Shown here in pieces: positions 57,989 through 64,000 of a stretch of 64,000 nt of DNA. The translations under genes were made by a program, and so were the position numbers. The notes beneath the pieces are model-generated. The model had not been told where the DNA came from. It ran no database searches and saw nothing but the letters and a program-made list of their open reading frames with translations. Source of the stretch: Pantoea sp050157905 (GTDB lineage: Bacteria > Pseudomonadota > Gammaproteobacteria > Enterobacterales > Enterobacteriaceae); NCBI RefSeq assembly GCF_050157905.1, contig NZ_JBKIWZ010000001.1, positions 434,001 through 498,000 on the forward strand. The letters run 5' to 3'. Numbering within the stretch: the stretch's first letter is position 1; each line of letters opens with the position of its first letter.

Positions 57989-58331
57989 GGTGAATTAATC
58001 CTTATATTTGATGAGTGCTGTATTTCTCAGACAGAACAAGTCTGGTTGTTAAATGCGGTTTTCGCCAGGTGGTTAACAAAATGAAATATTTGTGTGGGCC
58101 GGACCTGATTGTCCTGGATTTATTTCTTTCAGAAAGAACAGTGAAAAGTCAGCAACATCTGAAACAGGTAGTTTTCCTGCGACATCACACTCTGGTACAA
58201 GAGTCTCACCTGCGTCAGCAGGGTGCTGTCATGCCTTCTGCGCAATTAACACTATGATCATCAGGTCAGTCGTTTCGTGGCAGTGCTGTCTGACTCTGCG
58301 CCGGGCTGACTCATTTAACGGAGAGTGACTA
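57989..58331. other. Intergenic region without a recognised gene
   Basis: About 340 bp between divergent genes. Short frames exist but none has family resemblance or a convincing start. Promoters of both flanking genes should lie here; the only clear element is the GGAGAG ribosome site before 58332. Confidence 0.5.
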
Positions 58332-58925
58332 ATGACAGTCAGTTCAATCATTTCTGAAGGCGGTGTCTGGATTAATCAGCCACCCGTTCACCGTCTGGAT
58401 GGTGAAGTCCTGCAGTTTGAAACGGCGCTGAACAGCGATTTCTGGCAGCGCACCTGGTACGGTTTCGAACGGCACAGCGGCCACGCCTTTGGCTTTTGGG
58501 TCGAAAGCGATTTTACCGTTCAGGTCCGGGTGCAAGCGGATTTCAGCCAGCTCTACGATCAGGCAGGTCTGTTTATTCAGGACGATGAGACGCACTGGGT
58601 GAAAGCGGGCATTGAGTTTAACGATGAGCAGCCAGCCATCGGCTGTGTCGTGACACGTGACGACTCCGACTGGTCTACCGGCGTGTTTCCCGGCGATGCC
58701 CGCCAGTTCTGGCTGCGCGCGACGCTGGTCAATGCGGCACTGAGAATTCAGTACTCCACGGATGGCGTGATCTGGCCACTGCTGCGACTCTGTTCATGGC
58801 CTGGTGGGGCACGACGTTTTGTCGGCGTGATGGGCTGCTCGCCTGAGCGCGAGGGACTGGCGATTCGCTTCAGCGATTTCACGCTGGGCCCGCCGCTCGG
58901 CAAAGCGTTACACGACCTGTCATAA
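58332..58925 (+). CDS. DUF1349 (concanavalin-like) protein
   Basis: A 197-residue protein with the DUF1349 pattern: FWQRTWYGFERHSGHAFGFW, VRVQADFSQLYDQAGLFIQD, WVKAGIEFNDE and the terminal ARRFVGVMGCSPEREGLAIR. The fold is a beta sandwich related to concanavalin lectins. It is cytoplasmic, with no signal peptide. Substrate unknown. Confidence 0.9.
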   Translation: MTVSSIISEGGVWINQPPVHRLDGEVLQFETALNSDFWQRTWYGFERHSGHAFGFWVESDFTVQVRVQADFSQLYDQAGLFIQDDETHWVKAGIEFNDEQPAIGCVVTRDDSDWSTGVFPGDARQFWLRATLVNAALRIQYSTDGVIWPLLRLCSWPGGARRFVGVMGCSPEREGLAIRFSDFTLGPPLGKALHDLS

Positions 58926-59023
58926 GGTGGGCCGCTGATCGCCCGTCTGGCAGCAAATGCTTACGGTTTTTCTCCGGTTTCCGGCCCGCGATTGGCTAAG
59001 CTCCATAGAGTCACAGAACGGGA

Positions 59024-59998
59024 ATGCAGATGATGATCGTGAGCAGCAGGGTATATCGTCCGGGATGCGCGGGCGAAGAGGTCGGAGTAGACGATATCAG
59101 CGAAGTGATCAAAGAGCCGGAGGCGTTTGTCTGGCTCGGACTATGGCAACCCGACGCTGAGTTTATGGCGAAGATAAAAGAGGAGTTCGGCCTGCATGAA
59201 CTGGCGGTTGAGGACGCGCTGAATGCCCATCAGCGGCCCAAAATCGAACAATATGGCGAGTCTCTGTTTATCGTGGTTAAGACGGTGTGTGCCAGAGATG
59301 ACAACTGTGCGCTGGGCGAAACCCATTTCTTCGTTGGAAAAAACTTTCTGATTACTATCCGTCACGGCGCTTCTGAAAGTTATACGCCGGTACGGAAACA
59401 GGCCGCTGAAAATCCGGCGCTGCTGAAATATGGCCCTGCCTGGCCGCTCTACTGTCTGCTTGATTTTATCGTTGATCGTTATGCCGAGCTTTCCACCTCG
59501 CTGAATGAGCGCGTCGGACAGATGGAGAATGAGCTCTTTACCAGCGAATTCGACCGCCAGTCGGTGCAGCAGGTCTATACCATGCGCCGTCATCTGCTGA
59601 CGCTGCGCAATGCTGCGCAGCCGCTGGAGGAGATCTGTAATCAGCTGATTCACCTGCATGAAAATCTGATTCCGCGTCCGCTGCGCGCCTATATCCGCGA
59701 CGTGCAGGATCACGCCCGTCATGTGGTGACGGATGCTGAGGATATGCGTGAGATGCTGACCAGCGCCATGCAGGTCAATCTGGCGCTGGTGACGGTGCAG
59801 CAGAATGAGGTGGTCAAAAAGCTGGCAGGCTGGGGTGCTATTCTGGTGATCCCGACAGTCGTGTTCAGTATGTATGGCATGAACTTTGAGCACATGCCGG
59901 AACTGAAGTCGCTGTATGGCTATCCGCTGGCGGTGGGACTAACGCTGGTGGCCTGTGGCGGACTCTGGGCCAGGCTGCGTCGCGCCGGCTGGCTGTAA
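59024..59998 (+). CDS. CorA-family divalent cation transporter
   Basis: A 324-residue CorA-type channel. The large N-terminal cytoplasmic domain includes LAVEDALNAHQRPKIEQYGE. Two C-terminal membrane helices are AGWGAILVIPTVVFSMYGMN and GYPLAVGLTLVACGGLWARL, with the selectivity motif YGMNFEHMPEL between them. It differs from E. coli CorA and may carry magnesium, cobalt or zinc. ATG 59024 is used; Met codons two and three residues later are alternatives. Confidence 0.92.
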   Translation: MQMMIVSSRVYRPGCAGEEVGVDDISEVIKEPEAFVWLGLWQPDAEFMAKIKEEFGLHELAVEDALNAHQRPKIEQYGESLFIVVKTVCARDDNCALGETHFFVGKNFLITIRHGASESYTPVRKQAAENPALLKYGPAWPLYCLLDFIVDRYAELSTSLNERVGQMENELFTSEFDRQSVQQVYTMRRHLLTLRNAAQPLEEICNQLIHLHENLIPRPLRAYIRDVQDHARHVVTDAEDMREMLTSAMQVNLALVTVQQNEVVKKLAGWGAILVIPTVVFSMYGMNFEHMPELKSLYGYPLAVGLTLVACGGLWARLRRAGWL

Positions 59999-60338
59999 GC
60001 AAATCGATATATTCCCGCGAGGCTGAGTTTATTTCCCGCCTCGTTTAAGCATGTTTTACGTATTTAAGCGCAGCGGTTATGGCCAGAAAAATAATTATAT
60101 CTTCTGCCGGACTATGCTGCGTTCTTCAAATAATGATTCGGATGAGTTGTTATTTCCGCTTTCGCTTTGCTGGCTCTTTGATTATTTGTTCGCTGCGATG
60201 ACTGGGTTGCTTTATTCAGAAAATCATCGCGGGCGAATTAATCAGGATGCTGAAACTCTGCACGTGCATCAGACCTCTCTTTTCTGTGGCAGGCGATCTT
60301 CGGATAGCTGACGGCTGCGTCCCTGGCTGGACCGCATT
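59999..60338. other. Intergenic or degenerate region
   Basis: About 340 bp. A plus-strand frame (60051-60311) exists, but its composition (many Cys, Ser, Arg) does not look like a gene and it has no ribosome site. I see no RNA gene here. Confidence 0.4.
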
Positions 60339-60821
60339 ATGGTCGGGGGTTCTGCGCTGGCGACCTTTATTCAGGGCTGGTGCGGTGGGATAGTGATCGG
60401 CGCACAACCGCAGAGTGGTCTGCCGGATGGACTGAGTATGATTCCGCTGATCAGCGGTGTGGGCCCGGTGGCCATCAATTTACTGCCTGACTGGCTGGCG
60501 TATGAGCGGTTTGGCCGCGCCGAAAGCAATATGGATATGCGTATTCGCTATCACGCACCTGTGGGTGACCATTTTTTTACTGTTACGCCTGGTGGCGGAG
60601 CACTGGAGAAGCTGGAAATCCAGATGCTGCAGCCGCAGCCGCAGCCGCAGGTCGCAGAGACGATTGGCAGCGATCTGCGGCTGACGTTTTCTGTCACCGA
60701 CACCGGACCGGATCACGCGATCTGGATCGGGTTACAGCCACGCAGTGCGGGCCGCATTCACGTAGCGATTCATGGCAGCAACGCATCGCAGGTTCGTTTT
60801 ACACAATGGATCTATCCCTGA
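60339..60821 (+). CDS. Hypothetical protein of uncertain status, 160 residues
   Basis: The frame begins MVGGSALATFIQGWCGGIVI and has a Gly-rich start, a Pro/Gln repeat (QPQPQPQ near 96) and a beta-rich end (RIHVAIHGSNASQVRFTQWI). Codon use looks coding but I recognise no family and the start has no clear ribosome site. It may be the 3' part of a larger broken gene. It is followed closely by the truncated-looking DUF421 gene. Confidence 0.4.
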   Translation: MVGGSALATFIQGWCGGIVIGAQPQSGLPDGLSMIPLISGVGPVAINLLPDWLAYERFGRAESNMDMRIRYHAPVGDHFFTVTPGGGALEKLEIQMLQPQPQPQVAETIGSDLRLTFSVTDTGPDHAIWIGLQPRSAGRIHVAIHGSNASQVRFTQWIYP

Positions 60822-60863
60822 CCGGGGCACGTTACAGTATTACGGGCAGCAGCCATCTATCTG

Positions 60864-61277
60864 GTGCTGATGGTCGTGTTCAACATTGCGGGCAGACGTA
60901 CGCTACTGCAGATGACCTCATTTGACCTGATCCTGCTGCTCATCATCAGTGAAGCGTCCCGGCAGGCGCTGCTGGGCGACGATTTCTCCGTCACCGGCGC
61001 GACGCTGACCATCCTCACGCTGGTGACGATCGACATTGTGTCAGGCAAAGTAAAAAATCGTTTTCCGGTGGTTGAGCAGATGCCTGATGGCGGCCCGGTA
61101 ATTCTGGTGGAGCATGGCAATATGCTGACCGACCGCATGAAGATGACAGGTGTCAGTGCAGACGATGTGCTGGAAGCGGCGCGCTCTGGTCCGGGGCTGG
61201 AGCGGTTCGACCAGATTAAATATGCGGTGCTGGAGGTCAACGGTCATATCCCGAGTATTCCCGGCCCGGATGCGTAG
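60864..61277 (+). CDS. DUF421 (YetF-type) membrane protein, N-terminus probably lost
   Basis: The frame matches DUF421: NIAGRRTLLQMTSFDLILLL, then ISEASRQALLGDDFSVTGA and LERFDQIKYAVLEVNG. Full-length relatives begin with another membrane helix. Here the upstream frame still reads VTVLRAAAIYLVLMVVF but meets a stop at once and offers no ATG, so GTG 60864 is the only practical start. The protein is therefore probably a truncated relic or uses a non-standard start. Confidence 0.68.
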   Translation: MLMVVFNIAGRRTLLQMTSFDLILLLIISEASRQALLGDDFSVTGATLTILTLVTIDIVSGKVKNRFPVVEQMPDGGPVILVEHGNMLTDRMKMTGVSADDVLEAARSGPGLERFDQIKYAVLEVNGHIPSIPGPDA

Positions 61278-61427
61278 CCGCGACTGCAGAACCCTGTCCC
61301 GGATTGCCATCTTCTGCGATCGCTTCGCGGCGGAGTAAGTTTTCCTGGTGATTCTGCGAATGTGCGCCAGGATTAAAACACCACCCACGCATCGTTATCT
61401 GAGCTGGCCTGACACTCAATCAGGGTT

Positions 61428-61691
61428 ATGCTTCATAGTCAGGTTAATGTGAATGAATTTAATCGTTTTATCTTTTATCCCGTCACCGGCTGGCACATCG
61501 GGCCTCTGAACAATCATCAGGCGCTGGTACTGAAGTTTGGCTATGTCGATCCAGACGCACCAGATGTGCAGTCGCAGCAGGAGTCACGCTTTTTTGGCCT
61601 GACTCTTGAGATGGCCAGAGCACTGGTCAGCCATCTCTCTGAACAGATTGCCTCTGCAGAAAATGACACCCATCACGACACCAGGCAATAA
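61428..61691 (+). CDS. BssS-like small protein, 87 residues
   Basis: It resembles E. coli BssS, a regulator of biofilm through signal secretion: FYPVTGWHIGPLNNHQALVL compares with THPLVGWDISTVDSYDALML, and FFGLTLEMARALVSHLSEQI with LWLTTDVARQFISILEAGI. Length is close to BssS. Cytoplasmic. Divergence is large, so function may differ. Confidence 0.68.
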   Translation: MLHSQVNVNEFNRFIFYPVTGWHIGPLNNHQALVLKFGYVDPDAPDVQSQQESRFFGLTLEMARALVSHLSEQIASAENDTHHDTRQ

Positions 61692-62040
61692 CGGCCGGGG
61701 CAGAACGTCCGATGCCTCACCGCCATGCGAACGTGCGCTCTGTGCCCTGTGTGCGGCGCGGCATCGTTGAGTCTGCTGCTTCAGCGGGCTTTAATCATTA
61801 TGTTCTACACCGTTCCGCCGTTGCCGCAGACGGAGGCTGTTCAGTGTCTGCCGAACCGATGCCGCACCTTCTCCGTGGACGCAGCACATTTTTGGGCCAT
61901 GCTGCTGTCCGGACCGGTTAACGAAAAGGCAAATGGGGCAGGGAGTACGGTGCTGAAGGTCCGCCCTCCTGTTACCTGACCTCGACAGCTCCCCCCGTCG
62001 TCTACACTGCTAAAAGAGTAATCCACGTTAAGGCGACGCG
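61692..62040. other. Intergenic region with only doubtful frames
   Basis: About 350 bp. A plus-strand frame at 61725-61979 is Cys-rich and lacks a family or ribosome site, so I do not call it. The end contains the promoter area and leader of the cupin gene. Confidence 0.45.
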
Positions 62041-62313
62041 ATGACAGAACACGAATTCAGAAATTTATTAGCTGAACAGGGCTTTGACCCGCCGCGGCTG
62101 GTGGAGCGCGCAGCCTCAACCACGCTGGACAATCACGTTCATCCCTTTGAAGCGCTGGCGCTGATTCTGAGTGGCGATATCACCATCAGCACTGAACAGG
62201 GTGAGAGCACCTATCATCCGGGTGAGACTTTTCACCTGCAGCCAAACGAGCTGCACCGTGAGGCGTTTGGCCCGCAGGGTGTACGCTATCTGGCAGGCCG
62301 TAAATATGAGTAA
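62041..62313 (+). CDS. Cupin domain protein, 90 residues
   Basis: A single small cupin. Metal-binding motifs are visible: HVHPFEALALILSGDITIST (His-x-His and Glu of motif 1) and PGETFHLQPNELHREAFG (motif 2 His). Substrate unknown; related proteins bind metal and often act as small sensors or isomerases. Possibly co-transcribed with the DUF4186 gene 12 bases downstream. Confidence 0.88.
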   Translation: MTEHEFRNLLAEQGFDPPRLVERAASTTLDNHVHPFEALALILSGDITISTEQGESTYHPGETFHLQPNELHREAFGPQGVRYLAGRKYE

Positions 62314-62325
62314 CTGGCTTTCAGC

Positions 62326-62751
62326 ATGAGAGATGTCGATGACCTTTTTACCCGACTGGCGCGTTCGCCGTTTCGCCAGCGTTTTCGTCTGGGACGGACT
62401 GAATTTGACTATGCGTCCGGCAAAGATGAGGCAGCCTTACGCCAGCATGCTGCCGAATTTGTGGCCCAGCGCCTGGCGCCTGCTGAACCGGAAAACGATG
62501 GCAGGCAGACGCCGATGCGCGGTCACCCGGTGTTTATCGCACAGCACGCGACGGCGACCTGCTGTCGCGGCTGTCTGAGTAAATGGCACCACATTGACCA
62601 GCATCAGCCGCTCAGCGCGGAACAGCAGGCTTATGTGGTCGCGGTATTGCTGCAGTGGATTCATCAGCAGCTACAGCAACCGGCGCCGCGCGCGCGCGTC
62701 AGTCGCACCAAACCGAAGCGGGACGACGATGCGCAGCTCACCCTGTGGTGA
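62326..62751 (+). CDS. DUF4186 protein, 141 residues
   Basis: The DUF4186 signature is clear: RSPFRQRFRLGRTEFDYASG, RQHAAEFVAQRLAPAEPEND and RGHPVFIAQHATATCCRGCL with the Cys-Cys-x-x-Cys and following His likely to bind metal. The C-terminal 25 residues are basic. Function of the family is unknown. Full length. Confidence 0.9.
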   Translation: MRDVDDLFTRLARSPFRQRFRLGRTEFDYASGKDEAALRQHAAEFVAQRLAPAEPENDGRQTPMRGHPVFIAQHATATCCRGCLSKWHHIDQHQPLSAEQQAYVVAVLLQWIHQQLQQPAPRARVSRTKPKRDDDAQLTLW

Positions 62752-62898
62752 TGGACAAAAAAGCTACAGTCAGCGGCTTTTTCTGGTGAAAACTGGCCCT
62801 TTTTCATTCCTGGTTTATTCTTAAATCTTTCCTGGAAACGCTATGCCAGGATTAAAACCTACACGGCAACCACGGCAACGATGAATACAGAGGGAATT

Positions 62899-63216
62899 AT
62901 GAAGAAATCAATTATTGCACTGTCTGCTATTTTACTGGCTTCACCGGTTTTTGCTGCGACCACCACAGACAACACCGTTGCGGAAGCACATAAAGGTGCA
63001 GATACCGCAAAAGAAAAACTCCACAAGGCGCAGCATGAAGGCCAGGAGATGAAGCTGAAATCTGAGCACGCCGCTGAGGGCAAAAGCCACACGACCGGAA
63101 GCAAAATCACCGAAGGCGCTCAGAAAGGCTGGAACAAAACCAAAGAAGGCACTGAGAAAGGCTGGGATAAAACCAAGCAGGGTGCTGAAGATCTGAAAAA
63201 CAAAGCGACCAACTAA
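62899..63216 (+). CDS. Small secreted/periplasmic protein, 105 residues
   Basis: The signal peptide (MKKSIIALSAILLASPVFA) ends near residue 19. The mature protein is Lys/Glu/Gly-rich, without cysteine, and holds two related 11-residue units (KGWNKTKEGTE and KGWDKTKQGAE). It is probably a disordered or helical stress-related periplasmic protein. ATG 62899 has AGAGGGAA upstream; a start 18 bases earlier would spoil the signal peptide. Confidence 0.82.
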   Translation: MKKSIIALSAILLASPVFAATTTDNTVAEAHKGADTAKEKLHKAQHEGQEMKLKSEHAAEGKSHTTGSKITEGAQKGWNKTKEGTEKGWDKTKQGAEDLKNKATN

Positions 63217-63240
63217 TTCGCGACCGTTTCAGGTAAAAAA

Positions 63241-63265
63241 AACCCACCAAATGGTGGGTTTTTTT
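63241..63265. terminator. Bidirectional terminator
   Basis: AACCCACC-AAAT-GGTGGGTT with A-runs on the left and T-runs on the right. It ends both the secreted-protein gene and the convergent transporter gene. Confidence 0.9.
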
Positions 63266-63279
63266 ATGGCCGAGGCGGA

Positions 63280-64000
63280 TCAGGCTTTGTTTTCCGCCGC
63301 CTTTCTCTCCGCCGCTTCTCTTTCGGCTGCCGCGAGCGCAGAGACTTTGATTTCTGCCTCAGCGGCGGCTTCTGCCGCAGCGGACGCCGCTTCAGCCGCC
63401 GCTTCTGCGGCCGTTTCAGACTGCTTCTTGCCTTCTTCGATCACTTCTTCGTCGATGACTTCAATGTTTTCGCGGTTATCGCGACCGGAAAGCAGATTCC
63501 AGCAGGCGATGAACAGGGCCGCAATGACCGGACCAATCACAAAACCGTTGATGCCGTAGATCTCCATGCCGCCCAGGGTGGCGATCAGGATCATATAGTC
63601 AGGCATTTTCGTGTCTTTGCCGACCAGCAGCGGACGCAGAATGTTATCGACCAGGCCCACAATCACCACAAAGAAACCGACCAGGAACAGCCCTTTCCAG
63701 ACGGCACCGGTGGCGAAGAAGAAGATCGCCGCAGGCACCCAGATAATGGCTGAACCGACTGCCGGAATCAGTGAGAGGAACGCCATCAGGGCACCCCACA
63801 GCAGACTGCCGTCAATGCCGGTGAACCAGAAGGCCAGCCCGCCGAGAATCCCCTGAACAATACCGACTACGACTGTGCCTTTCACTGTCGCACGGGCAAC
63901 AGCGGCAAACTTCACCAGCAGGTGGTGTTTGACGTAGGTCGAAAGCGGCAGCGCTTCCAGAATCAGATGCACCAGATAAGAGCCATCTTTCAGCAGGAAG
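63280..64000 (-). CDS. ydiK: AI-2E family transporter (YdiK-like), 3' part
   Basis: The gene runs off the right edge; the frame stays open to 64000 (FLLKDGSYLVHLI at the edge). Several membrane segments are visible (GIVQGILGGLAFWFTG, ALMAFLSLIPAVGSAIIWVP, GLFLVGFFVVIVGLVDNILR), with the family text NGFVIGPVIAALFIACWNLL. The last 60 residues are an unusual Ala/Glu-rich helical tail (AAAEAASAAAEAAAEAE). Substrate is uncertain despite the family name. Confidence 0.85.
   Translation of the reverse strand, partial: FLLKDGSYLVHLILEALPLSTYVKHHLLVKFAAVARATVKGTVVVGIVQGILGGLAFWFTGIDGSLLWGALMAFLSLIPAVGSAIIWVPAAIFFFATGAVWKGLFLVGFFVVIVGLVDNILRPLLVGKDTKMPDYMILIATLGGMEIYGINGFVIGPVIAALFIACWNLLSGRDNRENIEVIDEEVIEEGKKQSETAAEAAAEAASAAAEAAAEAEIKVSALAAAEREAAERKAAENKA

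Noticed and set aside
61725..61979. Possible Cys-rich small protein
   Set aside because: No ribosome site, odd composition and no partner gene; probably chance.
1..64000. CRISPR array
   Set aside because: No set of regularly spaced short direct repeats was seen. The repeats present are phage iterons, cdiA copies and coding repeats.

Overview
The window comes from an enterobacterial chromosome, most likely Erwiniaceae (Pantoea/Erwinia-like). That placement is inferred from the flanking genes (DUF2171, DUF4186, CorA, BssS-like, YdiK) and from a tRNA-Arg(UCU)-type attachment fragment. It has three parts: most of a prophage (1 to about 36908), a large contact-dependent inhibition (CDI) locus (about 38554-56900), and ordinary chromosomal genes to the right edge.

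The prophage is a mosaic. Its left half is lambdoid: divergent cI/cro with three operator-like sites spaced exactly 23 bp, cII-like, an O-like initiator with internal iterons and an AT-rich stretch, a DnaB-type helicase, a nin region (ninB, Dam-type methylase, ninF, ninG) and a probable Q antiterminator. The lysis block has an S21-type holin, a SAR endolysin, an HNH/AP2 endonuclease inside a structured insertion, and Rz with nested Rz1. Its right half encodes a head with DUF1073 portal, DUF2213, DUF2184 capsid and a contractile-type tail (DUF3383 sheath, DUF3277 tube, T7-slip tail chaperones, SLT-carrying tape measure, baseplate J, Gly-rich fibre, Tfa). The integrase end lies left of the window. 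The right end carries an SOS box with a UmuD'-like gene and an attR-like 3' fragment of a tRNA-Arg gene.

Accessory genes break into this plan. A 19-residue Ibs-type toxin with an antisense Sib-like RNA and a ribbon-helix-helix gene sits before the lysis genes. A reverse-strand pair between Rz and terS shares a G-D-N-S-S-x-I-Q-V motif at the C terminus of a small membrane protein and the N terminus of a soluble protein, an arrangement like amyloid-signalling effector/receptor pairs. There is a moron with its own promoter and terminator, a lipoprotein moron, and a gtr-like operon lacking gtrB.

The CDI locus is cdiB-cdiC-cdiA-cdiI, where cdiC is an HlyC-type acyltransferase, followed by about 6 kb of orphan toxin/immunity cassettes. 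Five VENN junctions are present (49515, 51499, 53202, 54352, 55055), plus a remnant of a sixth toxin. Long near-identical repeats of the cdiA 3' region, repeated terminators and two SymE remnants cut at the same codon suggest repeated module exchange. The distal cassettes are decaying: an amber codon, a 1-nt A-tract deletion, an in-frame TGA and a T-tract frameshift.

The right flank holds a VanX-type dipeptidase, DUF2171, DUF1349, a CorA transporter, a truncated-looking DUF421 gene, a BssS-like protein, a cupin, DUF4186, a small secreted protein and the 3' part of an AI-2E family transporter. All calls are from reading the sequence; no database search was run.
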